DNA from: Pararhizobium polonicum
Lineage (GTDB): Bacteria; Pseudomonadota; Alphaproteobacteria; Rhizobiales; Rhizobiaceae
Reading direction: 5' to 3'
Length of the DNA stretch: 64,000 nucleotides
NCBI RefSeq assembly: GCF_001687365.1
Contig: NZ_LGLV01000018.1
Span: forward strand, 1 to 64,000
In this document: piece by piece, positions 8,153-18,174 of the stretch
Layout: the number at the start of each line of letters is the position of its first letter
Position numbering within the stretch: position 1 is the first letter of the stretch
Translations under genes and position numbers: made by a program
Notes under the pieces: model-generated
Database searches by the model: none
What the model saw: only the letters and a program-made list of their open reading frames with translations
Told to the model about the DNA's origin: nothing

Positions 8153-10012
8153 ATGTCAACGTCACCTGCCCTCACCTCACAGGCTCTGATGCTGCTCGGC
8201 GGCGCCGTCGTGGCGGCACCGATCTTCAAGAAGTTCGGACTCGGCACGGTTCTCGGCTATCTCGCGGCCGGCGTCATCATCGGCCCACTGCTGCACCAGA
8301 TCACCCAGGGCGAACAGATCCTCGGCTTTGCCGAACTCGGCATCGTCTTCCTGCTCTTCGTCATCGGGCTGGAGCTGAAACCATCCCGCCTGTGGCAGAT
8401 GCGGCGCGATATCTTCGGGCTCGGCACCGCGCAGGTGCTTTTGACCGGCGCCGCCGTGTCGGCCATCCTCTACGAGACGGGGCTGCTCGACTGGAGCGGC
8501 AGCGTCATCACCGGCTTTGGGCTGGCGCTGTCATCGACAGCCTTTGCCCTGCAGATTCTCGACGAGAAAGGCGATACCAACACACGCTACGGCCAACGCG
8601 CCTTTTCTCTGCTCCTGCTGCAGGATCTGGCGATCGTACCGCTGCTGGCGCTGATCCCGCTGCTGGCCCTGCAGACAGCGCAGGACAGGACGACACCGCT
8701 TGAAGACTTCGCGGTCGCCGTCGGCGCTATCCTGGCCATGGTGATCGCCGGCCGCTATCTGCTCAATCCGCTGTTCCAGATCATCGCCCGCACCGGCGCA
8801 CGCGAGGTCATGATCGCCGCGGCCCTGCTCATCGTGCTTGGCGCTGCCACCCTCATGCAGCTTGCCGGCCTTTCCATGGCCATGGGCGCGTTCCTCGCCG
8901 GCGTCCTCCTGGCCGAATCCTCCTACCGCCATGAGCTGGAAGCCGATATCGAGCCGTTTCGCGGGCTGCTGCTCGCGTTGTTCTTCATGGCCGTCGGGCT
9001 GTCGCTGGACATCCGGGTCATTCTCGACAACTACCAGCTGATCCTTGTCGCGGTGCCGGCACTGATGCTGGTCAAGGCCGCCGTCATCTACACGCTCTGC
9101 CGTCTGACGGGCTCGCCGCACAATGATGCGGTGCGCATCGGCCTGCTCCTGCCGCAGGGCGGGGAATTCGGCTTCGTGCTGTTCACCGCCGCCGCAACCG
9201 CCGGCGTCTTTTCCGCCGGCTGGGCGTCGCTGCTGATCGCCATCGTCACCCTGTCGATGGCGCTGACGCCCGCCGCCTCCGCGCTCGCAGGTCTTCTCAT
9301 CCGGGAACAGGACGAGGAGACCGAAGAGCTTGAGGAAGATTTTGACGGCGCCGGCGCCGACGTGCTGATGATCGGCTTTTCCCGTTTCGGCCAGATCGCC
9401 GCGCAAATTCTGCTGGCAGGCGGCCGTGACGTGACGATCATCGATCATTCCGCCGCCCGTGTCCGCCAGGCTGCCACCTTCGGGTTCCGCATCTATTTCG
9501 GCGACGGCACGCGGCTGGACGTCTTGCGTGCCGCCGGTATCGAACGGGCGAAGATCGTTGCGGTCTGCACCCAGAAGATGGAGATCACCGATCGGATCGT
9601 CGATATGGTACAGGCGGAATATCCGAACGCCCGGATTTATGCGCGCGCCTACGATCGCTCGCACACCCTGTCGCTTCGGGCGCGCGATGTCGATTACGAG
9701 CTGCGCGAGACATTCGAATCCGGCCTGGTTTTCGGGCGCAAGACGCTGGAAGGGCTGGGGATCGGCGACAACGAGGCACAGGCGATCATGGACGACATCC
9801 GCAGGCGCGACGAAGCGCGGCTGGTGGTTCAGGCGGCGGAAGGCATCAGCGCCGGACGCGACATGCTGCTTTTCGAACCGGTCAAGCCGGAACCGCTGAT
9901 CAAGCCGCGGCGCGAAACGCCGCCATCGCTGGCAGCCGACGACGATATCCTGCCGGCCACCACCAGCAGCAAGGCCAAACCGGAAAACGACGTGCTGGCG
10001 GGCGTGGACTGA
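8153..10012 (+). CDS. CPA2-family monovalent cation:proton antiporter, KefB/KefC type
   Basis: A 619-residue inner-membrane protein. Residues 1-385 hold about twelve hydrophobic segments with the CPA2 features GTVLGYLAAGVIIGP, FLLFVIGLELKPSRLW and GFGLALSSTAFALQIL. From about residue 400 a cytosolic RCK/TrkA-N domain begins (DVLMIGFSRFGQIAAQILLA, a Rossmann loop, then a GDGTRLDVLRAAGI strand), which binds nucleotide and gates transport. The likely role is K+(or Na+)/H+ exchange; coupling to glutathione, as in E. coli KefB/C, is possible but not shown. No KefF/KefG-type ancillary reductase is adjacent. It converges with the patatin gene, 6 bases apart. Confidence 0.92.
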   Translation: MSTSPALTSQALMLLGGAVVAAPIFKKFGLGTVLGYLAAGVIIGPLLHQITQGEQILGFAELGIVFLLFVIGLELKPSRLWQMRRDIFGLGTAQVLLTGAAVSAILYETGLLDWSGSVITGFGLALSSTAFALQILDEKGDTNTRYGQRAFSLLLLQDLAIVPLLALIPLLALQTAQDRTTPLEDFAVAVGAILAMVIAGRYLLNPLFQIIARTGAREVMIAAALLIVLGAATLMQLAGLSMAMGAFLAGVLLAESSYRHELEADIEPFRGLLLALFFMAVGLSLDIRVILDNYQLILVAVPALMLVKAAVIYTLCRLTGSPHNDAVRIGLLLPQGGEFGFVLFTAAATAGVFSAGWASLLIAIVTLSMALTPAASALAGLLIREQDEETEELEEDFDGAGADVLMIGFSRFGQIAAQILLAGGRDVTIIDHSAARVRQAATFGFRIYFGDGTRLDVLRAAGIERAKIVAVCTQKMEITDRIVDMVQAEYPNARIYARAYDRSHTLSLRARDVDYELRETFESGLVFGRKTLEGLGIGDNEAQAIMDDIRRRDEARLVVQAAEGISAGRDMLLFEPVKPEPLIKPRRETPPSLAADDDILPATTSSKAKPENDVLAGVD

Positions 10013-10018
10013 GCTTCC

Positions 10019-10888
10019 TCAGCCCCGGCTTCTTGCCTTGAAGGCCGCGTCGAGCGCGGTCTTCAGCTGATCCTTGACCCCGGCCGTCGCCGTCAGCACC
10101 TCCTGTGCCTTGAGGAAATCCATGACGCGGAAACGGTTGACCTCCGGGCGCAGCAGGATATCCGGCGGATGCGCCTTCATCTTCATGGCGATGATCGACT
10201 GCATCATCAGCTGGCTGGCGCCGAACAGGCTGTCGATCCGGCTCGGCATGGTTTCGCCGTCGCCATCCGGCCCGCCGACGACATCGACGCCGATGACGAT
10301 ATCGGCCAGCCCGCTCAGATGATCGAACGGCACGGGATTGCAGATGCCGCCATCGATCATCACCCGCCCATCGATGCGGACCGGCATGAACATCGCCGGG
10401 ATCGCCGCGGAGGCCGCCAGAGCCTGATGAAGATCGCCGCTTCGGCAGACATGCTCGGTCTGCCCGTAATAGTCGGTGACCGTGATGTGCAACGGGATAG
10501 CGAGAGCCGCGAAATCTTTGGGGATGGCATCCGGCAGGAAGGCTGGAAGAATCCGCTCGAGATTGAACTGACCGACACGAAAACCGCCGGCGACCGCCTT
10601 GGCAAAACTGGCCGGGCGCAGGCTCCACAGACGGTTGAAAATTTCCTTGCGCCGGCCGACTGTCGCCAACGTGTGTTCACGGATATCCGCGCCACTGACG
10701 CCTGCCGCCATGCCGGCCCCCATGATCGCACCGATGGAGGAACCAGCAATCACGACCGGGCGGATGCCAAGCTCGTCCAGAGCCTCGATGACATGAATAT
10801 GGGCAAGTCCGCGCGCACCGCCGCCGCCAAAGGCAATGGCGACCGTCGGATCGGATGATGTCTTCGCTGTTTCGAGGCCTTGCGTCAT
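10019..10888 (-). CDS. Patatin-like phospholipase family protein (RssA type)
   Basis: A 289-residue serine hydrolase with the patatin fold. The oxyanion loop GGGGARGLAH is near residue 23, the nucleophile motif GSSIGA near 51, and the catalytic Asp in DGGICNPVP near 180. These make the Ser-Asp dyad complete. It is short and resembles E. coli RssA rather than secreted effectors, with no signal peptide. The start at 10888 (MTQGLETAK) leaves 19 bases after rsmD, with GAAAG about 9 bases upstream; longer versions would run into rsmD. Likely in an operon with the rluB-like gene and rsmD. The physiological lipid substrate is unknown. Confidence 0.88.
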   Translation of the reverse strand: MTQGLETAKTSSDPTVAIAFGGGGARGLAHIHVIEALDELGIRPVVIAGSSIGAIMGAGMAAGVSGADIREHTLATVGRRKEIFNRLWSLRPASFAKAVAGGFRVGQFNLERILPAFLPDAIPKDFAALAIPLHITVTDYYGQTEHVCRSGDLHQALAASAAIPAMFMPVRIDGRVMIDGGICNPVPFDHLSGLADIVIGVDVVGGPDGDGETMPSRIDSLFGASQLMMQSIIAMKMKAHPPDILLRPEVNRFRVMDFLKAQEVLTATAGVKDQLKTALDAAFKARSRG

Positions 10889-10907
10889 GCTCAGCGTCTT
10901 TCCGGTG

Positions 10908-11465
10908 TCACGCGGTGCGGTAACGGTAGAAATGCATCTTCGTGTCGCCGAACAGACGGTCGTCGATATACTCGAAGCCATCCGGCAACACCGGCTGTAC
11001 ATCGGCCCGCTCTTCGAGAATGGCAAGAGCACCCGGCACCAGCCAGCCGCCGCCGGCTGCGGACGCCAGCGCCTTTTCGCCAAGACCCTTGCCATAGGGC
11101 GGATCGGCAAAGAGGAAATGGAACGGCTCGACGGTGCCTGCAGGCCCGAGGTCCGTCGCATCGCGGCGGAAGACGCGCGCCCGGCCGGTCAGGCCGAACG
11201 CTTCGATATTGGTGCGCAACAGGCCCCTGCCCTCGGCGCCCATTTCAACGAACAGCGCCTGACGGCAGCCGCGCGACAGGGCTTCGAGCCCCACCGCGCC
11301 GGTGCCGGCGAAGAGATCGAGAACCCGGCCCTCGAGCGCGTCCGGATAGGAATGGCTGAGGATGTTGAACAGGCTTTCACGCGTCCGGTCCGTTGTCGGC
11401 CGGATGTCGTTGGAGCTGGGCGTTGCGAGCCCGCGCCCGCGAAACTCGCCACCGACGATCCGCAT
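10908..11465 (-). CDS. rsmD: 16S rRNA (guanine(966)-N(2))-methyltransferase RsmD
   Basis: RsmD methylates G966 of 16S rRNA in the assembled 30S subunit. The 185-residue sequence begins MRIVGGEFRGRGLATP, the usual RsmD start, followed by RPTTDRTRESLFNIL. The SAM-binding motif I is DLFAGTGAVGLEALSRG near residue 51, and the amino-methyltransferase motif IV is FADPPYGKG near 120. It lies 6 bases downstream of the rluB-like gene and 19 bases upstream of the patatin gene, all on the same strand, so these form a tight operon. Confidence 0.95.
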   Translation of the reverse strand: MRIVGGEFRGRGLATPSSNDIRPTTDRTRESLFNILSHSYPDALEGRVLDLFAGTGAVGLEALSRGCRQALFVEMGAEGRGLLRTNIEAFGLTGRARVFRRDATDLGPAGTVEPFHFLFADPPYGKGLGEKALASAAGGGWLVPGALAILEERADVQPVLPDGFEYIDDRLFGDTKMHFYRYRTA

Positions 11466-11471
11466 ACGCGC

Positions 11472-13496
11472 TTAGTTCCCGCGTCCGCGCGGCTTGCCAC
11501 CACCGGCAGGGCGCCCGCCCGAAGGCTTGCCACCACCGCCGGGCTTGCGCGGCCCACCGGTCTTCGCGCCAAACGGCTTTGCATCGCCCGGCTTGCCGCC
11601 AAACGATTTTCCGCCCGCAGGCCGGTCGCCCGATGGCTTGCCGCCGAACGGACGGTCACCGTCGCGACGCGGCGGGCGGTCGCCCTGGGGACGATCACCG
11701 AAATCACGCGGCTTGCGGTCGCCATCCTCACGCGAGAACGATTTTTCACCGAAAGGCTTGCGCGGACGGTCGCCTGCAGGACGATAGCCCTGGGGCTTGT
11801 CACCTTGCGGTCGGTCGCTTTTCGGGCGGTCGGAGAAAGAACGGGCACCTTCGGCACGCGGCTTGCGATCACCGAACGGCTTGTCACCGCCTTCGCGGCG
11901 GGGCGGGCGATCACCTTGGGGACGGGCACCTTGCGGACGATCACCACGCGGGGCGCGGTCACCGAAGCTGCGGGCGCCACGATCGTCGCCGCCCGAACGC
12001 TTGCGGTCGCCACCGCGGCCTTCGTCACGGCTCGGCTCGTCCGTTGCACGGATCCAGTCATTATCGTCGGCGTCGCGGGTGACGATGACGCGCGGGCCGC
12101 GATCCGGACGGTCGTAGACGCTCGCCTTCTTGCGGTCCGGGTCGAACTTGCGGTTGGATTTCATCGGCAGACCATCCTTGGTCTTGCCATAACGCTTGAC
12201 CGCCGGTGCGCCTTCCGGACGCTCGCGGCGGACGGGCTTTTCAGCCACGTCGGCGGCTTGCGCATCCTTCGGCTTCTTTTCCGGCAGAGGGCGGGCACCC
12301 GGTGCCATCCAGACATTGGCCTTGCGGGCGCGGAAGCCCGGTTCGCGCTTGGGGCCGTCAAATTTCGCATCAGGCGCATCGCGCCCGCCACGGTCGTTCC
12401 GGTCGGGGCGGGAGCCGCCACGGTCATCGCGCCGTGTCGTATCCAGGCGCGACAGGGCACGCTCGCGCTTGTCGCCGGCCTTTTCCTTGAACGCACCGCG
12501 CTCGCGGGCTTCCGGCTTTCCGGCCGCCCATTCGTTCTTCTGCGGCTTTTCTTCTTCGGCTACGGCGGCATCGAAGATCGGCGCGTCGAAATTCGCCTTG
12601 GCTTCCTCGATCAGGCGGGGCCCGAGCTGGTCGCGCAACGTGCGGCCGCGAATTTCCTGGGCCTGGCCTTCCGGCAGTTCGCCGAGCTGGAACGGACCAT
12701 AGGAAATGCGGATCAGCCGGTTCACGTCGAGACCGAGCGCACCCATGACGTTCTTGATTTCGCGGTTCTTGCCTTCGCGCAGGCCCATGGTGATCCAGAC
12801 GTTGGACCCCTGAACCTTGTCGAGGGTGGCATCGATGGCGCCGTAGAGCACGCCGTCGACGGCGATGCCGTCCTTCAGCTTGTCCAGCGCCGCCTGGTCG
12901 ATGGCGCCGTGGGCGCGGACGCGGTAACGGCGCAGCCAGCCGGTAGCAGGCAGTTCGAGAACCCGCGCGAGGCCGCCGTCATTGGTCAGCAGCAGCAGGC
13001 CTTCGGTGTTGATATCGAGGCGGCCGATGGACAAAACGCGCGGCAATTCTTCCGGCAGGTTGTCGAAGACGGTCGGGCGGCCTTCCGGATCGGAATTGGT
13101 GGTCACCAGACCGGATGGCTTGTGGTAGAGCCAGAGGCGGGTGCGCTCGATGCCGCGGATCGGCTGGCCGTCCACTTCGATATGGTCGGCGAGCGTCGCA
13201 TTGACGACCGGGCTGTCGAGCAGCTTGCCGTTGAGCGAGACGCGGCCTTCCATGATCATGCGCTCGATATCGCGGCGCGAGGCGACGCCTGCGCGCGCCA
13301 TGATCTTGGAAATGCGCTGCGGCACATCCGCACCAACGGTTTCCGTCGCCGTCGGCCTCGGCTTGCGCGGCTTCTCGGTTTCGCTGTTATCAACAGCCGA
13401 ATGATCGGCAGCGGCCTTGCGCGCGCCGGTATAGGGCTTCTTGTCGGACCGTGCGGGTTTGCCGCCAGGCCGCTGGGGCTTGTCTTTGAATGTCAT
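11472..13496 (-). CDS. RluB-like rRNA pseudouridine synthase with long disordered tail
   Basis: A 674-residue protein. After a charged N terminus, an S4 RNA-binding domain (about residues 60-120: RISKIMARAGVASRRDIERM) is followed by a RsuA/RluB-type catalytic domain containing GRLDINTEGLLLLTNDGG near 178, with the catalytic Asp, and GLREGKNREIKNVM near 260. It is expected to make pseudouridine in 23S rRNA near position 2605. From about residue 310 to the end is low complexity: Gly/Arg/Asp/Pro/Lys with many RPQGDRPPRR-like and PFGDRK/PFGGKP units. The start MTFKDKPQ has AGGCAG 9 bases upstream. It heads the rluB-rsmD-patatin operon and diverges from tadA, 76 bases apart. Confidence 0.9.
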   Translation of the reverse strand: MTFKDKPQRPGGKPARSDKKPYTGARKAAADHSAVDNSETEKPRKPRPTATETVGADVPQRISKIMARAGVASRRDIERMIMEGRVSLNGKLLDSPVVNATLADHIEVDGQPIRGIERTRLWLYHKPSGLVTTNSDPEGRPTVFDNLPEELPRVLSIGRLDINTEGLLLLTNDGGLARVLELPATGWLRRYRVRAHGAIDQAALDKLKDGIAVDGVLYGAIDATLDKVQGSNVWITMGLREGKNREIKNVMGALGLDVNRLIRISYGPFQLGELPEGQAQEIRGRTLRDQLGPRLIEEAKANFDAPIFDAAVAEEEKPQKNEWAAGKPEARERGAFKEKAGDKRERALSRLDTTRRDDRGGSRPDRNDRGGRDAPDAKFDGPKREPGFRARKANVWMAPGARPLPEKKPKDAQAADVAEKPVRRERPEGAPAVKRYGKTKDGLPMKSNRKFDPDRKKASVYDRPDRGPRVIVTRDADDNDWIRATDEPSRDEGRGGDRKRSGGDDRGARSFGDRAPRGDRPQGARPQGDRPPRREGGDKPFGDRKPRAEGARSFSDRPKSDRPQGDKPQGYRPAGDRPRKPFGEKSFSREDGDRKPRDFGDRPQGDRPPRRDGDRPFGGKPSGDRPAGGKSFGGKPGDAKPFGAKTGGPRKPGGGGKPSGGRPAGGGKPRGRGN

Positions 13497-13572
13497 TTGT
13501 GTTGCCTGCCTTTTGGGCTGTCCTATCAGGTCACAGCCCAAGGGTTAAGAGAAATTATCACGGGTCTCAACG

Positions 13573-14022
13573 ATGGCTGAAACGAGCCGCTTCATGGATT
13601 TGGCCTTATCGGAGGCGCGGCTGGCGGCAGCGCGCGGCGAAGTACCGGTTGGTGCCGTTCTGGTCGTCAATGGCAAGATCATTGCCAGCGCCGGAAACCG
13701 CACGCGCGAACGCAACGATGTCACCGCGCATGCCGAGATCGAAGTGATCCGCGAGGCTGCCAGCGCCATCGGTGCCGAACGGCTTGGTGGAGCCGATCTC
13801 TACGTGACGCTGGAGCCCTGCACCATGTGCGCGGCCGCCATTTCGTTTGCCCGGCTGCGCCGGCTTTACTACGGTGCCGAAGATCCGAAAGGCGGCGGCG
13901 TCGACAATGGCGTGCGCTTTTTCAACCAGCCGACCTGCCATCATGCGCCGGATGTCTATTCCGGTCTTTCCGGCCGGAGTGCGGCCGAAATCCTCAAGGA
14001 ATTCTTTGCCGTAAGGCGCTGA
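13573..14022 (+). CDS. tadA: tRNA-specific adenosine deaminase TadA
   Basis: TadA converts wobble adenosine 34 to inosine in tRNA-Arg(ACG). The 149 residues are close to the typical size. Zinc-deaminase motifs are intact: AHAEIEVI near residue 54, with the ligand His and proton-shuttling Glu, and EPCTMCAAA near 84, with the two Cys ligands. ARLRRLYYGAEDPKGGGVDNG is the family's tRNA-contact segment. It is divergent from the pseudouridine synthase gene and converges with the GNAT gene 11 bases away. Confidence 0.94.
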   Translation: MAETSRFMDLALSEARLAAARGEVPVGAVLVVNGKIIASAGNRTRERNDVTAHAEIEVIREAASAIGAERLGGADLYVTLEPCTMCAAAISFARLRRLYYGAEDPKGGGVDNGVRFFNQPTCHHAPDVYSGLSGRSAAEILKEFFAVRR

Positions 14023-14033
14023 GCCGAACAGCC

Positions 14034-14516
14034 TCAGCCGGCGGCAAAGGTTTCCAGTGCCGCACCCGACAGACGATAGCGTGTCCATTCCGTCAGGGGT
14101 TCGGCACCGATCGCCTCATAGGCCCGGATGGCCGGCTCGTTCCAGTCGAGCACGCTCCACTCGAACCGGCCGCATCCCTTTTCCACCGCGATCCGCGCCA
14201 GATGGCGCAGCATCAGGCGTCCGGCCCCCGATCCGCGCTGATCCGGTGTGATGTAAAGGTCTTCGAGATAAAGGCCGTTGCGCGCCAGCCATGTGGAATA
14301 GCTGAAGAACCAGATGGCGAAACCGACCGGCACGCCGTCGCGTTCGCAAATCGCCGCCTGCGACACGGAATTCGGACCGAACAGCGAAGAGGTGACCGAC
14401 TGGACGGTCGCCTCGACCTCGTGTCCGGCTTTTTCGTAGATTGCCAGTTCGGTGATGAAGCGCAGGATGGTGCCTGCGTCCTCCGGCGTCGCCTTGCGGA
14501 CTTCAAACAGCGGCAT
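14034..14516 (-). CDS. GNAT-family N-acetyltransferase (diamine acetyltransferase-like)
   Basis: A 160-residue GNAT protein starting MPLFEVRKATPEDAGTILRF. The acetyl-CoA loop is DQRGSGAGRLMLRHLARIA near residues 95-113, preceded by LYLEDLYITP; the late segment FEWSVLDWNEPAIRAYEAIG is typical of spermidine/spermine (SSAT-like) acetyltransferases, so a polyamine or related amine is the likely substrate. The stop codon of the upstream lipoprotein gene and this start share one base (TGATG), so translation is probably coupled. That overlap decides the start against the longer frame beginning 6 codons earlier. Confidence 0.85.
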   Translation of the reverse strand: MPLFEVRKATPEDAGTILRFITELAIYEKAGHEVEATVQSVTSSLFGPNSVSQAAICERDGVPVGFAIWFFSYSTWLARNGLYLEDLYITPDQRGSGAGRLMLRHLARIAVEKGCGRFEWSVLDWNEPAIRAYEAIGAEPLTEWTRYRLSGAALETFAAG

Positions 14517-15133
14517 CAGAAAATCTGGTACCATTTCTTGCCGCTGCCCTGGATCGCGGCTTCCTTCTTGCGGCGGCGTTCCTTGACCTGCTCCGGCTCG
14601 CCGAGATCCGCCGTCGCCTCTTCCGGCAGCTTGCGGTATTCGAGCGGCGGATCGCTCAGGAAGCGGCGCTTGTCGGCATAGGCGCCCATCTGGATCTTGC
14701 GGGCGTCACGGTAGGCCTGGGTCTGTTCGGCCGTCGTCAGCTTGCGGCCATTGGCGCTCGATTTGGCCAGCGGCGAAACATAGCTCGGATTATCGGCGTT
14801 GGCATCGGCTTCCTCGCGCAGACGCTGGCGCGTCTCCTCCGGGGATTCGATCCATTGCGGATTGTCTTTGGTGGCCATATTTTGCTGCGGCTGAACCAAT
14901 TGCGCGGTTTCGCCCGAAGGCGGCAGCACGAGGCCGGGGCGCGGCTGGTATTTGACGTTTTTCGGCTTCTCAGCTTGAAGGCTGACTGCGCTTCCGAGGC
15001 CGTCGATCAGCTGCTCGCCGGCGGTCTTGTCCGTCCCGTAGGTCGGGCCGCCGATGCAGCCGGTCAGAACGAGGCTGCCAGCCATGATACCGAATAGACC
15101 GGCATACACTCGAAACTCTCGCGTCATTCCCAT
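14516..15133 (-). CDS. Conserved lipoprotein of unknown function
   Basis: A 205-residue exported lipoprotein. A short signal peptide with hydrophobic core (YAGLFGIMAGSLVL) ends in the lipobox LTGC, so Cys26 should be lipidated. The mature part is hydrophilic, charged and probably largely extended: PGLVLPPSGETAQLV, EETRQRLREEADANAD, and a Lys/Arg-rich C terminus ending KKWYQIF. I recognise no domain; from memory similar lipoproteins lie next to ileS in other rhizobia. It follows ileS on the same strand by 137 bases and overlaps the GNAT gene by one base. Confidence 0.8.
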   Translation of the reverse strand: MGMTREFRVYAGLFGIMAGSLVLTGCIGGPTYGTDKTAGEQLIDGLGSAVSLQAEKPKNVKYQPRPGLVLPPSGETAQLVQPQQNMATKDNPQWIESPEETRQRLREEADANADNPSYVSPLAKSSANGRKLTTAEQTQAYRDARKIQMGAYADKRRFLSDPPLEYRKLPEEATADLGEPEQVKERRRKKEAAIQGSGKKWYQIF

Positions 15134-15270
15134 GAAAACCCTTCCAGCAGCGCCGGCACGATCGATATCTCAAGGCGGCATTGCTGCGCCCATGACGGAT
15201 AAATCCGCCGATTTTCAGGCAGGTTTACCGGATGAACCGCAATTACGCAATTCATCCGGTAAACAATCCC

Positions 15271-18174
15271 TTAAGAAGCGTATCCGAGTTCGCGCAGCGC
15301 TGCCGCGTCACGGGCGGATACGTCCGGGAATGCCGCATCGGTGCCGACATCGGCGGTGATGCGCCAGGAGCGGGCGCATTTGACACCTTCGGCCAGCACC
15401 GGCTCGACGCTGACGGAGGCGACATCGTCCAGCCGGAAGGCATCCGCCGGGCCGCTATCGGCAACGATGGTGACCGCCGAGGTGATGCAGATTTCCGCCA
15501 GATCCTCGCCCTCGATCGCCGCTAGCAGATCGGCATCGCCGACATGGACGACGGGAGCCGCTTCGAGCGAGGAACCGATACGCTTGTCGCGGCGCTCGAC
15601 TTCGAGTGCGCCGGTGACGACCTTGCGCACGGTACGGATCTTCTTCCACTTCTCGGCCAGAGCCTCGTCGCGCCACTCGCCCGGGACCAGCGGGAACTGT
15701 TCCAGATGGACGGAGACGGCCGACGGATCACGCGACAGCCAGGCTTCTTCCGTGGTGAACGGAAGCACCGGGGCAAGCCAGGTGACAAGGCAATCGAACA
15801 GCTTGCGGATGACCGACAGGCTGGCACGGCGGCGCAGGCTCGACGGCGCGTCGCAATAGAGCGCGTCCTTGCGGATATCGAAGTAGAAGGCCGACAGCTC
15901 GATATTCGAGAAGTCGATCAGGGCACGGGCAATGCGCTTGAAATCGAAGGCGTCGTAACCTTCGCGCACGGTCTGGTCGAGTTCCGACAGGCGGTGCAGC
16001 ATCAGGCGCTCGAGTTCAGGCATATCGGCAAAGGCGATGTCCTCACCCTTGTCGTGCGCCAGCGTGCCGAGCATCCAGCGGATGGTGTTGCGCAGCTTGC
16101 GATAGCTGTCGATATTGGTCTGGATGATCGCCTTGCCGAGACGCTGGTCTTCCCAGTAATCGGTGGTGGCGACCCAGAGGCGCAGGATATCGGCGCCGGA
16201 TTCCTTCATCACGTCCTGCGGGGCAACGACATTGCCCTTGGACTTCGACTGTTTCTCGCCCTTCTCGTCCATCGTAAACCCGTGGGTAACGACGGCATTG
16301 TAAGGCGCACGGCCGCGCGTGGCGCAGCTTTCCAGCAGCGACGAATGGAACCAGCCACGATGCTGGTCGGAGCCTTCGAGATAGACATCGGCCGGCCACT
16401 TCATATCCGGGCGATCTTCCAGCGTGAAGGTGTGCGTGCAGCCACTGTCGAACCAGACATCGAGGATATCGCGCACCTGCGTCCACTTGGCATGGTCGTG
16501 ATCCTTGCCGAGGAAGCGGTCCTTGGCGCCTTCGGCAAACCATGCGTCCGCGCCTTCGGCCTCGAAGGCCTCGATGATGCGGGCGTTGACGGCCTCATCC
16601 ACAAGGACCTCGCCCTGCTCGTCGGCAAAGACGGCGATCGGCACGCCCCAGGCGCGCTGGCGCGACAGCACCCAGTCGGGGCGGTTTTCGATCATGGCGC
16701 GCAGGCGGTTCTGGCCGGCTGCCGGCACGAAACGGGTGTTGTCGATGGCGGACAGGGCGCGCGAGCGCAGCGTCGTGCCGTCGGCAAGGTCCTTGTCCAT
16801 GTAGACGAACCATTGCGGCGTGTTGCGGAAGATGATCGGCTTCTTCGAGCGCCAGCTATGGGGATAGCTGTGCTTCAGGCGGCCACGGGCAAACAGGTTC
16901 TTCGCCTCGATCAGCGCCTTGATGATGAGATCGTTGGCATTGCCCTTCTTGCCGTTGTCATCCATGACGCGGCCGGCACCGCCCTCGCGATCCGGGCCGA
17001 AGCCGGGCGCGTCAGCCGTGTAGAAACCGGCATCATCGACGGTGAACGGGATCTTGGGCGAGATGCCGCGCGCCTCGAGAGCCCGGACGTTGTTCATCCA
17101 GGCTTCAAAGTCGTCGGCACCATGGCCGGGCGCGGTGTGGACAAAGCCGGTACCGGCATCGTCGGTGACGTGATCGCCGGAAAGCAGCGGAACCTTGAAG
17201 CTGTAGCCGAGGGCGGCCAGCGGATGGGCGCAGGTGATCGCACCCAACTCTTCCGCCGTAACCTCGCGAAGCAGCTTGAGCGTAACCTTCGCCTTCGCAG
17301 CGCATTCATCGGCAAGGCGCGTCGCGAAGATCAGCTTTTCGCCCGGCTGCGGGCCAAAATCGTTTTCGGCGCTCTCGACCTCGAACAGACCATAGGGATA
17401 CCGCGCCGAGTAAGCGATCGCACGGTTGCCCGGGATGGTCCACGGAGTCGTGGTCCAGATGACGACCGAGGCATCCTTGAGGCTTTCAGGCCCTTCCTGC
17501 ACCGGGAACTTCACCCAGATCGTGTCGCTCTCGATATCGGCATACTCGACCTCGGCTTCCGCCAGCGCCGTGCGCTCGACCACCGACCACATGATCGGCT
17601 TGGAGCCGCGATAGAGCTGGCCGGTCTTGGCGATCTTCAACAGTTCGCCGGCGATGCGGGCCTCAGAGTGGAAGGCCATCGTCGTATAGGGATTGTCGAA
17701 ATCGCCCTCGATACCGAGGCGCTTGAATTCTTCCGACTGGATCTTGATCCAGCCCGCGGCGAAGTCGCGGCATTCCTGGCGGAACTCGTTGACCGGAACC
17801 TCGTCCTTGTTCTTGCCCCTGGCGCGGTAGGCTTCCTCGATCTTCCATTCGATCGGCAGGCCGTGGCAGTCCCAGCCCGGAACGTAGTTCGAGTCATAGC
17901 CGCGCATCTGGAACGAGCGGGTGATGACGTCTTTCAGGATCTTGTTGAGCGCGTGGCCGATATGGATGTTGCCGTTGGCATAGGGCGGGCCGTCATGCAG
18001 CACGAATTTTTCGCGGCCGGCGGCGGACGCGCGCAGCTTCTTGTAGAGCCCCATCTTCTGCCAGCGGGCAACCGTTTCCGGCTCCTTCTGCGGCAGGCCG
18101 GCGCGCATCGGGAATTCGGTTTCCGGCAGGTAGAGGGTCTTGGAATAATCGAGTTTTTCGGAGGTATCGGTCAT
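15271..18174 (-). CDS. ileS: Isoleucyl-tRNA synthetase
   Basis: IleRS charges tRNA-Ile. The 967-residue enzyme shows the class I HIGH motif ([16 protein letters not shown], about residues 65-80) and the KMSKS equivalent KQSKSKGN near 620. Between them lies the CP1 editing domain ([29 protein letters not shown]). The anticodon-binding domain follows. The C terminus ends at [10 protein letters not shown] without an evident four-Cys zinc finger, common in alphaproteobacterial forms. I start at [18 protein letters not shown]; upstream in-frame methionines add residues not seen in relatives I remember. No riboswitch or T-box is visible in the 300 bases upstream. Confidence 0.96.
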   Translation of the reverse strand: MTDTSEKLDYSKTLYLPETEFPMRAGLPQKEPETVARWQKMGLYKKLRASAAGREKFVLHDGPPYANGNIHIGHALNKILKDVITRSFQMRGYDSNYVPGWDCHGLPIEWKIEEAYRARGKNKDEVPVNEFRQECRDFAAGWIKIQSEEFKRLGIEGDFDNPYTTMAFHSEARIAGELLKIAKTGQLYRGSKPIMWSVVERTALAEAEVEYADIESDTIWVKFPVQEGPESLKDASVVIWTTTPWTIPGNRAIAYSARYPYGLFEVESAENDFGPQPGEKLIFATRLADECAAKAKVTLKLLREVTAEELGAITCAHPLAALGYSFKVPLLSGDHVTDDAGTGFVHTAPGHGADDFEAWMNNVRALEARGISPKIPFTVDDAGFYTADAPGFGPDREGGAGRVMDDNGKKGNANDLIIKALIEAKNLFARGRLKHSYPHSWRSKKPIIFRNTPQWFVYMDKDLADGTTLRSRALSAIDNTRFVPAAGQNRLRAMIENRPDWVLSRQRAWGVPIAVFADEQGEVLVDEAVNARIIEAFEAEGADAWFAEGAKDRFLGKDHDHAKWTQVRDILDVWFDSGCTHTFTLEDRPDMKWPADVYLEGSDQHRGWFHSSLLESCATRGRAPYNAVVTHGFTMDEKGEKQSKSKGNVVAPQDVMKESGADILRLWVATTDYWEDQRLGKAIIQTNIDSYRKLRNTIRWMLGTLAHDKGEDIAFADMPELERLMLHRLSELDQTVREGYDAFDFKRIARALIDFSNIELSAFYFDIRKDALYCDAPSSLRRRASLSVIRKLFDCLVTWLAPVLPFTTEEAWLSRDPSAVSVHLEQFPLVPGEWRDEALAEKWKKIRTVRKVVTGALEVERRDKRIGSSLEAAPVVHVGDADLLAAIEGEDLAEICITSAVTIVADSGPADAFRLDDVASVSVEPVLAEGVKCARSWRITADVGTDAAFPDVSARDAAALRELGYAS

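Noticed and set aside
10836..13580. Very long plus-strand open frame (over 900 codons) across rsmD and the rluB-like gene
   Set aside because: It is the antisense shadow of high-GC genes with clear domains; its translation is biased to Arg/Ala/Gly/Leu and matches no family.
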